A DNA stretch of 59,801 nucleotides from Hyaloperonospora brassicae (GCA_947650285.1 CANTFL010000774.1:1-59801); one strand, 5' to 3'. Shown: positions 23,342 through 36,480, counted from the first letter of the stretch. Numbers and translations: made by a program. Notes: a model not told the origin generated them from the sequence alone.

Positions 23342-26300
23342 TATGTTAGGTAGTTGCTATCAGTGTTGTTCTGCTTGTGAGGTCGCATTCCATTCCTTCT
23401 TTTCAGGTTTATTACTTAAAAAAACACAATCATATCAATATACCCCAATGAATCTATTTTTTCGGCTCTTTTTGATGACTTAAATGCCTGCAGACTTCGT
23501 CTTATGCAGGCCTATTTTATGAAGAAAACGTGCGACGATGCCTTAAGCGTATTCGCCGAACTAGGAGAAGAGGCATTTTTTTTATTTTCGCAATTAAACC
23601 TATATTAATAACAATTGTTAAATCCTTCTTATTAAATCTGTGTAAGACAGCCTGAAATAGTATTACTTCGTTGCAGATGCTAGTATTTTTACCGAATTTG
23701 AGATCCTGTGCCTAGAAATATAAAAAAGTAACTTCATAAATTAAACTTTCTACAGAGGCATATAATAAAAATGCTCTGAGTGAGTAAAACTTAAAAATTT
23801 GCTAGTTGTAAGCATTCCCTCACATAGGATTTAATTACAAAAAACGGTACGTAAGAAGGGATAAGCTGACATGTTTGGGGGGGGCACCCGTCATATTCTT
23901 TTTGTCTCGATGTGGGTATGGTAACAACGGAATATGGAATTGGTTGTGAGCTTTATTTGAGAGGCTATATGATCTTAGAATCGTGTCAAATCTAAAACAA
24001 ATTATGTAAAAATAATATGTTAAATTTGACGTTAAAGTACATTGTTTTACGCAATCATTTGCAGATTTTACTAATTTCCCTTGCTGGTTGTTTAAGCAAG
24101 AGATCGTTTACCGTGTCAATTAGTATTCAAAAGAGAAACAGAAATAATTGTAGAATAGCACTCGCTTGTAGATTTACTTTAACACGTTTATTTTTTGATA
24201 TATAAAAACAAGTAAAGACGGTATAAATTAAATCTCGAGCATAGAAAACATAGCGACTCGCATGTGTTATCGCGCAAAATACGGATCGTATGAAGTAATA
24301 CATTTCACAGAAACACATGCGATCACGATGTCATCGCATTAGAAGATAATGACAAATTCAGTTATCATGATAAATTACATTAGTTATCTCTTTTGTGACT
24401 AGGGTAGATATCATTATTTTCTTGCTGATAATGCACGCACCTGCTGGCATCTTGAAAATACACATGTATATTAAGGTACTTAATGTGTTCGATGGGATAT
24501 TTTGCGACCTTTTTATAAAAGCACTGCTAAAGATTAAAGCTATATATACCCTATTGCTGCAATGGATTAGTCATTGGAAGTACATATTAAAATAACCGCT
24601 CTCTGTTAAAAGCGTCACATTAAGTGACCGTGTTTTGTCGTTTTGTGACGGGTACTGTCATAGGTGTCACAAGACGTCGAAAAGCGAGTTCATTTTATTT
24701 AGGTTTCATACCAATTACATATTGTCTGATTATAACGAAGATGCAAATAGTGTTCCTATTCGTTTTTTAAGTCATTTAAAGAAAAATGTAAATTCAAAAA
24801 CACGGTAAGTGAGCCTTTAAGAAGCTATCATTTGTCAAAATGTGCCCGCTACATATACTTAAACTACAAGCAGTTTACAATTATTTGATATACTAAATCT
24901 GTATTGTTCCTGTTTGTACACCAATATTTATTTGACGGAGCGGACATCGTTCGAGCAACATCCATTTAACTTATATTCGTCATTTCTAATGTTAAATTAG
25001 ACGTATAGAAATTTTGATTTTATAAGTATCAATTATTTTAGCGGATACTGAAAAAGATACAGGCTAAAAGCTTAGTAACGATGATACTAAAATCTTTACA
25101 GTATACGTCATAATTTATAAGCAAAACGTGCTTGGTGACTAAAGTAATATCTCGATTATATTGATTACAGACTAAAAGATTACAAAGTTTGCATATAAAA
25201 ACGTTATATACAATAAATAACTGACTTCTTGCATGAATTTACGCCAAGATCACTGCATAAGCTAAATAAGGTTACTACGTAATGGTTGCTGTGAGCATCG
25301 TTTTCGTTTAACTCCATAATCGTTCATTTGATGCGACAATTCGACAATCGACTATTGACTCGTAATGGCTTTTGTAAAATTTATAATGCTTCACAGTAGC
25401 AGTAAATTTATTTTTGATTCCAGTCCAAGATGAAGCAGCAGAAAAATTAGTTGTTTTGTCGAATGGGTTTGAATCGACTTCTTTTATTTCGAATCCGACT
25501 TGTTCGAGATATCTTATAAGAATGAAGTATCATTATTTTCGAAATCTTTTACGCTTTATGGATCCGAAGTTCAATTTTTTAGAATAACCATCTAAAGTTT
25601 TTTTATATAATAGGGTGAATAACGTCAACAAATTATAAAAATGTAATTATACTAGTTGTACGCACGGCATTAGGTGCAAGATATTAATGAAATAGTGGTC
25701 GGAACTCACGATATATGATTATTATATGTTAGAAGTAGTTAATCACATTATATGCGTTTTTCAATATGATATCTTGACCTGAAGCCTTTAATCACATAAT
25801 TATGGCTCCAAATTAACATACATCAATATATCGTACAAAAAAATGCAAGAAATATATAAATTGCAATTTAAGTAAGTCGTGGAAGCATTCTACAATCCAG
25901 TTGTGAAGATCGTGTCCCTACAGTAATGACCATACACTATCGTGAAAACGGTCACCTCTATTGTTAGTATGCATTCCCGTTGAAACTCTCACCTTAAATG
26001 TTTATTAAGTCGATCGTACCACGACGTTAAGAAATTCCCTTTATATCTTTCATTAGATTTTGCACGAATTATTGATTTTTTTAAGTTTGGAACAAACTTT
26101 TTATCAAATGCTCTGATCGTTCCCTATTACAGGAATGTAGATACATATGGTTTAATCGTGTGACGCATCGTTTTTTTGTACGGCTAATCTTTGCGACAAA
26201 ATCGAGCTAATTGGTCTATTGTGAATAAAACTGCTTACGAACTTTTGTGGAAGACAAATAAAAAAAACCAGACCACGTTAAGAACTCAATGATGTCAAAA

Positions 26301-28659
26301 ACCTATATCGCCCTTCCCATCGATGTATTACGAAATATGCTTCGTTAAAGCAAATTTTGTGCTTAAATACATTTTGCAGAATGACTACGGGGTTTATGCC
26401 GGGATTTTATAGCCTCATCCAATCATGAATATTATGAAATAATTACTTATTGACGAAATTTCTTAATCTTTATCTAATTTAGCAAAAAAGCTCAAACGCT
26501 AAAAAAGCCCATGTCTATTTCCTCTTGAAATTTTCGATATTATCAAGTTCATAAGTACGACAACAACAACATTAAAATATATTTATTTTGTAAATCACTC
26601 ATAATTTACATAAAAAGTGATATAATTGTTCGAAATATATTACCCATAGTCTTAGAAGTATAATATATAAATATAAGTTTTGTCTGTAATCTGAAATATG
26701 TCCTAATCTATGAATAAATCCAGATACGTATTGTATCAATTATCTGTTGTTACTTCATATTTATCTTAAATGTCAAAGAGATTACTAAACCTTTCATCGC
26801 AATTTTATTCAACAATTTCTGTAAAAAGTCATATTTTGCAACAAAAGCACGCTACGAATGTCTTTATAGCATAATCTATGAACTCAACAAATAACACTGC
26901 TACATACTATTTCATGGCGACGGTAATGTTGGTTTCACATTTGTGCCATTTTTCTGCGCTGTAGCCTAGAGGGGATGAAAAAAGTAGGTTGGTCGCTCGA
27001 GTGAAGTAAATTTGAGGTAACTCTGAATTAGAACAATACAAGAATTCAATAAGGACATTTACCATTTTTTATGGTATTGACACTCAAATTGGTATTAATC
27101 TAAGCCCTTAAAATACCTTAAAAACTACATTCTTCGGTCATAAAGAAGGACTAACTTTGCATTAAACACACATGTTGATATACGTGCTTCGGTTCATAGA
27201 GCAAATATATTTAGCTTGAATATGAATCCTCAATATTAATATTTAGCAAAGATGAAATAATAAATGGAACCGGTGAAAGGCTAAACTTTGGTCGGTGCAA
27301 TTGGATGCATTGCAAGGTCAAATTGTAGCATGCCTCGTGTGATAGGGATTGATATGTAGGACGAAAAGCCAACTATATATGTTTTTTAAATATTGGCATT
27401 GTTGCTCCCTTTAAAACTACAGCGCTCAGTAGATCAATCGTAAACAGTGGCTTTTATCAATTCTCATTCGTCTTGCGTGTAGTTTAGGTATTGGCAAATT
27501 TATAGGGGAGATCAAATGAAGATGATGTCAAAATCTATACAAACATTTTATTATTAGCACAGCAGATCATTGGAAAATCTGGAATCGTATAACATCGGGA
27601 TTAAGAAACATATCAAATATAAAAAAATTTGGCGTTTGAGGGTGACCATTCATCAGTTCAGGGCCCGGTACCACGATTCACGATACTCTTATAGATGTCA
27701 TTACTAGCTTGATTCCACGCAATGATATCCCTCACATCCCCGCTCATTTCCCTTTTCCCTAGTTTTTTTGAAAAATTAACAACTTTTGTTGCATTGGGTA
27801 AATGGTAGCATAACTTCCTATAGTGGTAATTGGAGACGGCTAACACATCTAGCGGTCTTGTGACATGTCGAACTGTTTCAATGTCATCCGTCACATTTCG
27901 AAATAAAGCCGAGATTTTTTTACACTGGATTCACAGAGGCACTGGGTTCAATGCAAGGAAAATATCATATCTTATTACTATGAGTGGTAACATGAGCGAT
28001 AGTAAGGAGCGACTCACTTCTTATAAGATACATATAGCTTTTGCTTATAGTAGTGCCTCTGGTACGCCGATGAATCTTGCGCACGCTCTTATTAACACAG
28101 ACTGTGGCGAGTCCTCGATATTTCGTGTGGATGAAAATATAAAGGGACATTTCGTCTGAATACAGATCTGGATAGAGCGCGTGTCATTATATGGTCTATC
28201 TCTCCATCGCTATTCTCAACCTTTCGTATAATAGAAAGATGCTTTTGTTTAGGGCCAAACTAAACCTATTCAATACATCTATTTTGTGTATCACTTCGAT
28301 ACTCGCATGTGAACCGGAGCATCTGCTTAGTGCAAGCCTACCTTCTTTAATAATACTTATCCAATATCAATTCTATATACAAAAAAATCTAGATTATGAA
28401 GAATGTAGAAGGTTAAAAAATATTAACCGTATTAATAAGAACACATTCGATTGTGTGGTAAAGTGCCAGGTGAAGTTACGATAAGAGAAAGGATCATGAT
28501 CCATTTCCATACGAGTTACATTCTGTTGCCAACCCCGGTCCCACAAAGCGTAGGACCGCGCTCACCTGACTGTTAGACAGAACCGGATATCAGATCAGAC
28601 AGGATAATACCTGCTACATTTAGTTAAAGTATGACGGGCGAAGAACACAAGTTATGAAG
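23342..28659. other. Long AT-rich stretch without recognisable genes
   Basis: More than 5 kb with no frame longer than about 110 codons and no recognisable protein motif. The overlapping frames at 27658-28160 on both strands contradict each other. Probably very old repeat DNA. Confidence 0.45.
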
Positions 28660-29669
28660 ATAAGGTTATTGTCGTGATTACGCTAGCGATCAGTCGATCA
28701 AGAAGATAACCGCGATTAGCGAAGAGATTGCGATAAAGGAGGCGATCAATATCGTGATCAGCAATCAAGGATGTGATGGCGATAAGGTTGGTGTAGACCA
28801 CACCATGTGAACCTCGCGCAGCAAGGCGATCGTATTGGGAGGTGATCGAGATCGTGATCAGGGATCAGGTATGTGATCGCGATCAAGATATTGTGGGTGA
28901 CACCACACTATCGGAGACCAGAAAGGCGACTGCGATCGGGAAAGTATATCAGGTGTGTGCCACGCAAGTACTAGGTCGCTACCGGAAAAAAAGAGCGACA
29001 TGTGGCAAGCGATGTCCAAGACATGGAAATAGGGATAGAAGGGGGTTTGATTGGTTGACAATAGATAGAGTTCAATTTGCTTTAAATTACACGTGTCGAC
29101 TTCTCTTCCAGGTGGATCCTTGGCCATCCGACGTCAAGGGAAAGTCTCAAACTTTAATCAAGTGATATCTCTGGATTGTTTGGCCAGGGATCAAGATCTC
29201 TTGAACAACACCCAGCCTGCGACTGGGTGCGGGAAACTCTTTGTGGTTGAGGACCCAAGATCGCGAGACGGCTCAAGTGGTCAGAAGGCTCGCGACTCAA
29301 GGTCTACAATTGGACAAGGCGATCTGTTGCAGATACGGGTAACTGACATCGATAACCCTACAATTATTCAAGTGGTCCTGTGACGAATTCAACGAGATCA
29401 CGTCAACCCCGATCGTGGTGTGAAGACTTCCGCACCGAGATCGAACCTCGGCCCCCATGGCAAACACGGTCAAGTTTCCCATTGACACGAGTCCACCTGG
29501 AAGAATGCAACCCGCCCCACCGACGGGTACACAAGGTGAGGAAGGCTATCAAGAACACAGAATCGGGGTACACCCTCCGTTAGGCGGTCGTCCAGGCGCC
29601 AGTGGAGAGTTGGGATCGACTCCTCAAAAGAGCGATCACCACTCCATCACAACCGATATAAGCTCTTAA
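28660..29669 (+). pseudogene. Gag-like fragment, copy B
   Basis: The ORF 29457-29669 starts MANTVKFPIDTSPPGRMQPA and holds PPLGGRPGASGELGS and DHHSITTDIS. It aligns in frame with copy A at 9245-9710 on the opposite strand. Upstream DNA (28660-28910) is rich in GATC-containing words and contains two copies of a unit of roughly 110 bp (AATATCGTGATCAGCAATCA versus GAGATCGTGATCAGGGATCA). The composition is more GC-rich than the flanks, so this is an island of a repeat family. It is probably the N-terminal part of a retroelement polyprotein; no protease or RT follows. Confidence 0.4.
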
Positions 29670-31409
29670 CATTTATATTAAGTACCCCTAAGCTTTAGTA
29701 ATACCAATAATATATAATTACCGCCGTTTACCGTTGTCAATTTCGAAAGAAATATCTAACAAGCTGGCGAGGTGCTATAGGTAACAAAAAGTTTATCATT
29801 GCTTCTCAGAAAAGAGTGTCACGATCGGGACCCTACCCCACGCGCTACGACTTTCCGCATATAACCCAAATTTTTGAGCTCTAGTAAGTGTGTTTATCAA
29901 AGAATGCCCCATATATAGCCGCGTGAGCGGTAGCGAGTTCGGCGTCGTTTATCTGACGAGATGATAGTATAATTTAAATGGATATAGTAGAAATAATCGT
30001 TCAATTCGAACGCAATGAAGTCGAATATCATATGAGGAGTTAAATTCACTATAAATGGACGACATCCCAACAGTTGTCAAAAGTCTATCTATGATACCTT
30101 AGCCTATAACAAGCTCAAGTGGATATACTCGTAGCTTGCTACAAGCACAAAAATACAAGCACACCTGGATACAATCACAATTCGCTTCCAGCACATCTAA
30201 ATACCGTGCATTTCTGTTTAGCATATAGCATGAAGATGAAAAATCGTCGATAGCGGGCGCTATATCGTTTTTATATCGTAGACAAGTATGAGAAATGGCT
30301 TGTCATGATAATTTTTGCAAGTTCACGAGTCAATTTTTTTAGCCACATAGTTACCCTTTAAATTCTTCCAAGCAGGGTTTTTAAAATTTTAATGTGTCCA
30401 GGTAAAGATTTACATCATGCTTGTGCTGACGACAAATAGCCACATGCGCTGACGTCAGTGTAGATCGAACAGCTCACTACCGCACACCCACGCCATCGTA
30501 CAGTGTAGCAACTCAATTAGACTTAACAAGCTTAGTTTTGGGGTATAGTAAAGACTAATAATGTTCCATTAAACCTCAATTTAGCTGCTTCTTCAAAGTA
30601 TTTTTTTCATTAAGCTTTATATGTGTATCTTAACCTCTTGCTTTCTATTCATTGCGGTAATGTCTAGTAATTTTGTTGACCAACGTCACATCCTACTAGC
30701 AGCTAATGGACAGTGTACTATCATCTAAACTTATCAACCCATCACGGGCAATCTATACTTAATGTCCCTTCGACTTAGAGTAATTTAGGTGCGTGATGAC
30801 TGGAAATATATTATATACATCGACATTTGAGTTTATGTCCATATTACGAAAAGATCAATTCTTATACAGGAATGTTTGCTATACGAAAGCAAGAAGCGCA
30901 AAAAGTGACCTTGCCGACTGATCATTCTTTTCTGGCGTTGCAAAGCACAATACCAATACCGTGCCGTTTCGATGTTCACCGTATTCGTATACAAAAAAAT
31001 AATTCAGCTTGTTCGACTGGTTTTGATGAAGTCAAGCGATAGGCACCAGATCCTGCCCGATCGTAAATGTAATAGGTGGAAGCTGACACTGTTAGCGTTT
31101 CACCGTACAATACGACCCCAACTAAAAACATATAAGTATGTTTTCAGTGAGTCGACTTGATAGTTGTCGATGTATTATGCTCATCTGTGGCCACGTTTAA
31201 CTATTCATTAGTCTGCCAGTGGATCCAGTTTGTGACCGGATACAGGCAGTGTTATTAGTACACGACGGTTTACAGCTATCGGTAACTTTGCAACAGATAG
31301 CGCCCCATCTGCGAAACTGAGGCATTCATTCTTGCTCCTAGCGGCCAATTGCCGTTTGTTGCAGTTACAGGCGATGACATCTGACTATTCCAGACCTCTG
31401 TGGGATGTT
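29670..31409. other. AT-rich flank of retroelement 1
   Basis: No gene recognised; short frames only. Confidence 0.35.
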
Positions 31410-31874
31410 TAGCCTGGTGATCCCGTTGCATAAAAATGATACAAATGTATTAAAAATTAAATTATATCTACTCTATCCGGTAATATTCAATCAACATCAC
31501 TCGAGACGAGGTTATGTTGGCTGAATATTACCATCGAAAGTAATATTTTTGTGTGCTCCACTTCTTGGTTGATGCATCGTGTAAATCAACCAAATGAATC
31601 ACCAATCGCTGCTCGACGCGCGCAATGGGTGGTGAGCAAGAAAACCACATAGGGATTGTAGCTCAAGATAAATAGACCACGACAAACGATGACTTACAAA
31701 TAAACGTAATATACAAAATTATGTTCTCTTTGTTTTCTTAGACAGAGCTTCTAAGATCTGTTTACTTCCTCGCACTTTCTCACGCCACGTGTACGTGACG
31801 TCGGGAGCACGCTGTTTTGTGTTCAGTTAACACAGGGTCTTACCAGTCATCTGGTCAGAGCGTGCCCCGTTACA
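31410..31874 (+). repeat. 5' LTR of element 1
   Basis: Matches 39130-39403 and 42857-43035. Ends in GTGCCCCGTTACA. The first bases are mutated compared with the right LTR. Contains the word GCGCAATGGGTGGTGAG that is shared with the element-2 LTR family. Confidence 0.85.
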
Positions 31875-32039
31875 ACTATTACCACTTATTAGTCCTTCCA
31901 GCGACCACAACTACCTCATTTAATATGTACATGTTGGATGAGTCAAAGAGCTTTCACGCCACGCGTGAAGTCTTTAATTAGTTGAGTAACATCGAATGGG
32001 GTGTGGTAGAGCGTATGAGTTCTACCGCAGGCTAAATTG

Positions 32040-33120
32040 CCATTAGCGCCATGTTGAAGTCTTTTAAAAAGACCAACAACATCCCACTATTGTTAGGATT
32101 ATTAAAAAATAATAATCACCGAGAAAAAGAAAGTAGCCTTACATCATCATCAAGGCTCTCAATATGTCGAGCAGTGGAGAGAACTCGGTGCTCAGCAGAC
32201 AGAGCTGTTGAGTCAGTAGGAGTTTTATGCCACTGTACGCCGGACGACGCACACGCGTCGCCCCGCTTTCTTTAAGATTGATACCCCCAAGTACAGAAGA
32301 GTCGAGGAAAAATTCATGTTATTATGATTGTCGAATTCGATCGCGCCATTAAGGCACGTCGCATCGACGATCACATAAAATCTCACACTTTTTAAACCTA
32401 CTTGGCAGGACGTTCCAAGACATGGGTTTTAGGGCTTAAGATAAGCGGTCCCTATGCTTTGGAGTCGCTAAAATCCTGTAAAGGCCCGGCTCAAACAAAC
32501 GTTATACACAGGCTGATGTCAGGGCTCGATCATAGCTCCTATATAATAAAACAGTAAAAGCGTGATGTGCACGCTTACGCTCAACATATACGACTCTTTG
32601 AGAGTAGTATAACTGCAAATCCAGTTCATGAAAACACTTTAACTACTGTGTTCTCGCAAGATCTCGCAGATGGTCTCTTCAGGAACCACCTATTCCGCTT
32701 AGAATCGGATACCCAAAAAATCAATCGCAGCTGCGGAAGAGGAAGACTTTAGCAAGAGACCGGCTCAGGATAGATCGAGTATCGTCCACCGAGCCGACAA
32801 GTGATCGGAGGTCCAGGACCTATGGACCTCTGCTACGAATATAGCGAGAGACCTCGCTCTTAAAACATCAAGCGATTGCTAAAGCGATTGCACCGTGTCA
32901 GAAGAAAGGACACTACACTTTCGATTGTAGTGCCCCACGCCCAGTATCAAACAGTACTAAGCGCAACGATCAACAATTAGCCAAGGAGAGCAATGGAAGT
33001 AAGTCCAACGCTGTTGCAAAACCGAAACAGCGAAGCGGACCATCCAAAAATGGTCAGGGTAGTAGGGGCGGAACGCCCTTTGAATCTAGCAACCGCAAGA
33101 GAATTTGCAAAATTTAATGA
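32040..33120 (+). pseudogene. Gag region of element 1, decayed
   Basis: Multiple stops. Recognisable parts are AYAQHIRLFESSITANPVHE and DLADGLFRNHLFR (about 32570-32700), which match the gag of element 2 (AYAQHVRYLAS, GLSDGPVRNHLFR). A nucleocapsid-type remnant PCQKKGHYTFDCSAPRP lies near 32900; the first Cys of the CCHC knuckle is not visible. Confidence 0.7.
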
Positions 33121-33188
33121 CGAAAGTTGCTCCGGATACATAATCGTTGTGAGTCTCTGCACCTGCTGACGAGGTTTCCCTCATCACC

Positions 33189-34346
33189 TTGATGTTGGAA
33201 GCGACAAATGATTTGTCGCTTCGTGCTCTAGTTGACTGTGGGGCGTCGAACAACTTTGTTCTACGCCAGTCTTTAGAGGGTAGTAAGCCCAAGTTCGTTG
33301 AGCGCGACATCCCTTCAGCGAGGTTGACGGTGCGCCTCGACACAGGCGCATCGATAACCGTTGAGAAATGTGTAGTAGGAATTCACTACACGTTAGAGGG
33401 CGAACAGTATGATGATGACTTCATCGTACTAGATCTGGATGACAAATTTGATGTCATCCTGGGATTACCTTGGCTCATAAATTACGAGCCAAGAATGAGC
33501 TGTCAGCATCAATCCGTGAAGATGCCTGCTGCTTGTTCATCAGATGGCCATCTGATGAACATCTTGGAGCGTCCACAAGCGTGTGGATGTTCTGCGAGTG
33601 AGTGCGATGGCCTCACTTGCGGTACGGTCGTTAGCACGACTGCACAAGATCACAGCGTAGTTGATCACTACACTGTGGAGCAAGCTCCCGGCGGCTGTAC
33701 AGATGTAAAGGCTGCGCCGAAGGTCCACCACTCGAATAAGTCGAGTGTACCGGGACATGGATGCATGCCTAGCGGGCAGCATTATAGACAAAAGAAACCT
33801 GTTGCCTTCAAAGGGCAACATGGAAATCCTAGGTCGACTGGAGAGTCGACCGTAGAGGATCGGTGCCTGACTGTGGTTGCACAGCAACAGTTAGAAGACG
33901 TCGAGGGAATAAGTCCCCACGTACTTGAGGAAGGAATTCCTCAAGAGTCATTTGCTGAGGTATCAGGCCCTCAGCAACCTGTGAAAAGAAGTTTCCAGGA
34001 AGAAACCGAGACGTTGAACGTCTTGGTTAATGACGGATCAAGCGTAGGCGCTTACACGCTTGATCTGATTGTGCCTCCGAAGTTGACTTCGGAGATAACT
34101 CAATTGCCAACGCTAGAACCGAAACGGTTCTTGCGTGATCTGCGTAGTGGCAAAGTCAAGCAGATCTGCATACTCGTCACAGAGGATGAGTATGTGGCAG
34201 ATATTCGGTCGGCAACAGTATTTGCTGAGAACGAACGGGTTCTCAGCAGCTCATGGATGGACGGAAGTGTCCTCGATGAGAAGACTCGGATTGAAGCGAT
34301 ACGCGTTCCAACCCTGGGAGTCACTCCACGCAAATCCTTTGTATAA
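33189..34346 (+). CDS. Element 1 retropepsin-like protease and linker
   Basis: The open frame of 385 codons begins with a retroviral-type aspartic protease: active-site DCGAS at about residues 16-20 (Asp kept, usual Ser/Thr replaced by Cys), second strand RLTVRLDTGASITVEK, and the flap-distal motif DVILGLPWL at about 88-96. The rest is a variable linker before RT. It ends in GVTPRKSFV at a TAA, 14 bases before the RT frame resumes in another frame. The text WESLHANPLYKDLI, expected just upstream of RT, lies in that other frame, so a frameshift separates the two domains. Element 2 has the same break. Confidence 0.8.
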   Translation: MMLEATNDLSLRALVDCGASNNFVLRQSLEGSKPKFVERDIPSARLTVRLDTGASITVEKCVVGIHYTLEGEQYDDDFIVLDLDDKFDVILGLPWLINYEPRMSCQHQSVKMPAACSSDGHLMNILERPQACGCSASECDGLTCGTVVSTTAQDHSVVDHYTVEQAPGGCTDVKAAPKVHHSNKSSVPGHGCMPSGQHYRQKKPVAFKGQHGNPRSTGESTVEDRCLTVVAQQQLEDVEGISPHVLEEGIPQESFAEVSGPQQPVKRSFQEETETLNVLVNDGSSVGAYTLDLIVPPKLTSEITQLPTLEPKRFLRDLRSGKVKQICILVTEDEYVADIRSATVFAENERVLSSSWMDGSVLDEKTRIEAIRVPTLGVTPRKSFV

Positions 34347-34359
34347 GGATTTGATCTAA

Positions 34360-35409
34360 TTGAAGGATGTGTTCCCTGAATCCGTACCTTGCGAGTTGCC
34401 TAAGGACAAAGGCACTCGACACGAGATCGAGCTCAAGTCGGGCTCGAAGTACTGTGTCATGAAGCAGTGGCCACTGCCTCGTGAACAAGTGATAGCGATC
34501 GACAAGTTCTTTGCCGATCGCTTAGCAGCGGGCCATGTGAGGGAATCAACATCCCCTCACAGCTCTCCGATCTTCTGTGTGCGAACGGCCGCAGGAGGGT
34601 GGCGGATAGTGCACGCATTCGACGTGTTGAATGCTGCAACGGTACCGGCTCAGACGCCGATACCCAGGAAGGACGTAATCATAGATGGTATGTCAAAGAG
34701 TACCATCTTCTCGTCCATGGATCTGATGTATGGATTCTATCAGAGCCTGATGCGTGAACGGGACATACCGTACGCAGCAGTGAGAACCTCCACCGGTATG
34801 CTGTGGGAGTGGCTTGTGATGCCACAGGGAATGAGTTATGCCCCTGCAATATTCAACAGATGTGTTATAGATCTTTTGAGACTAGTGTTGGATTTCGCAC
34901 CGAGTTACTTCGACGATGTGTTCGTCCATAGTCGGGATATGGACGGGAAGACGGACGTTGAAGTACATAGAACTCACGTTCGTCGAGTCCTTCAACTTAT
35001 GCGTACGCATAAATTGTATGCCAACCTCAAGAAGTGTATTTTCGCGGCTAGCGAAATACCACTTCTTGGGTGCATCGTGGGTAAACACGGCGTACGCCCT
35101 GATCCCAAAAAGATCCAGGCGATCAACGACTGGCCAGTGCCAGTCGATGCCGAGGGACTTTGTAAGTTCCTTGGCTTAGCGGCGTACTTACACAAGTACG
35201 CTCGCAACTACGCCGAGATGACTGTGTATCTTTCTTGCTTGCTCAAGAAAAATGTCAAATGGTCATGGAACGCTAACTGTCAGCGTTTCTTAGACAATGT
35301 CAAGCAAATCTTGATGCAATCTCCGATACTGGCGATTGCAGATCACGACAGACCATTTTATGTGGTCTGTGACGCCAGCGACTTTGCAATCGGCTGTGCG
35401 TTGATGTAA
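34360..35409 (+). CDS. Element 1 reverse transcriptase (with start of RNase H)
   Basis: Frame of 349 codons with Ty3-type RT motifs: VFPESVPCELPKDKGTRHEI entry, PIPRKDVIIDG, SSMDLMYGFYQ, VMPQGMSYAPAIF, and the catalytic SYFDDVFVHS (Asp pair at about residues 185-186), then thumb/connection LLGCIVGKHGVRPDPKKI. The first RNase H acidic residue lies in VVCDASDFAIGCALM, followed at once by TAA where Gln is usual. The first codon is TTG after an in-frame TAA, so this is a domain within a broken polyprotein rather than a complete gene. Confidence 0.85.
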   Translation: MKDVFPESVPCELPKDKGTRHEIELKSGSKYCVMKQWPLPREQVIAIDKFFADRLAAGHVRESTSPHSSPIFCVRTAAGGWRIVHAFDVLNAATVPAQTPIPRKDVIIDGMSKSTIFSSMDLMYGFYQSLMRERDIPYAAVRTSTGMLWEWLVMPQGMSYAPAIFNRCVIDLLRLVLDFAPSYFDDVFVHSRDMDGKTDVEVHRTHVRRVLQLMRTHKLYANLKKCIFAASEIPLLGCIVGKHGVRPDPKKIQAINDWPVPVDAEGLCKFLGLAAYLHKYARNYAEMTVYLSCLLKKNVKWSWNANCQRFLDNVKQILMQSPILAIADHDRPFYVVCDASDFAIGCALM

Positions 35410-36480
35410 TTTGACACAGACGGCGCATGCGCGTCGTCTGATGTCAATCGCGTCAGCTGCAACCAGCTGAACGCAATTACGCAGTGCATGACAAGGAACA
35501 CCTTGCCATGAAGTACACACGGCCGTAAACAGTCCACACCTCTCGCAACGAATGGCGAGGTGGCTGTCTTTATTCGCGGAGTACAACTTCTCCGTGATGT
35601 ATAAGCCAGGACGACCTAACGTCGTCGCGGATGCGCTATCACGTCGGCCCGATTTCGAGCCGATAACACGTGCTAACAGTGAGGCCTTGCCCACTGTTGC
35701 GGTACTGTCAGTCAGTGTGCCGTCATTTTTTTACTCGATGACGTGCGGAAGGCATACGCAGACGATAATGATCTTCTGCGATTGATGGATCACCTTGCGA
35801 ACCCATCCCGAATATATTTGTCGGATTTGCCGTCTCTACACCGTTCCTCGTTGGATCGGTATACGACTCGCAATGGCCTGCTGTACAACACAGCCGCTGC
35901 CAACCAAACACCTCGTGTCGTCGTTCCCGATCATGATAATTTGCGCTTGCGCATCATGTTTGAATATCACGACGCACCATCACGCGGGCATCGTGGTAGG
36001 GAAAAGGGTTACCTTACAGTAAGTCGTGACTTTTTTTGGCCCCGTCAGTATCAGTTGTGCGCAATTAGACCTGTTCTTGCGGGTTCTGTAAGCCGATGAA
36101 AATAAGCATTTCATCCCGTGCACCGTTACAACCTCTGCCGGTCCCGGCAGAGTGTTGGTAGTCCGTACCCATGGAATTTGTCCTCGTATTTCTTGCAGAA
36201 TGCCACAAAAATAATAAAATTATGGGCTCGTCAACCGATTCAGCAAATCGGTGCATCTTGCTGCAGTTCCCAAGTCAATCCCAGACCAGGGCTGTGCTCT
36301 ATCGTTATCAGCACGTTATTTCGACTCCACACGTTCCCCTGTGAACTCTTATCCGACCGTGAACCTCGGTTCACGGCGGAGTTTTGGCAATCCGTGATCC
36401 GATCGCTTGGAACACGTTTATCGATGTCAACATCTGACCATCCCGAACCAGATGTCTAGACAGAATGTGCAATCCTTTTC
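35410..36480 (+). pseudogene. Element 1 RNase H tail and integrase N-terminal/core, broken
   Basis: RNase H remnant: the usual LAMKYA text runs straight into SPHLSQRMARW-like text, so the middle of RNase H, including the TDH motif region, is missing. The frame 35552-35785 encodes MARWLSLFAEYNFSVMYKPG and VVADALSRRPDFE. A T7 run near 35728 shifts the frame. 35743-36099 then encodes the integrase zinc-finger region (IMFEYHDAPSRGHRGREK, DFFWPR). The catalytic core (36100-36480) survives as fragments with several stops (VPMEFVLVF, DREPRFTAEFW). Confidence 0.75.

Noticed and set aside
29400..29460. GATCGAACCTCGG resembled a tRNA T-arm.
   Set aside because: No acceptor stem, D-arm or anticodon arm can be paired around it.
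34320..34365. The protease/RT frame change looked like a programmed frameshift because both elements share it.
   Set aside because: An extra in-frame TAA sits just before the RT frame in the frame that would be entered, and both copies share other clear lesions, so common descent or conversion of a defect is simpler.
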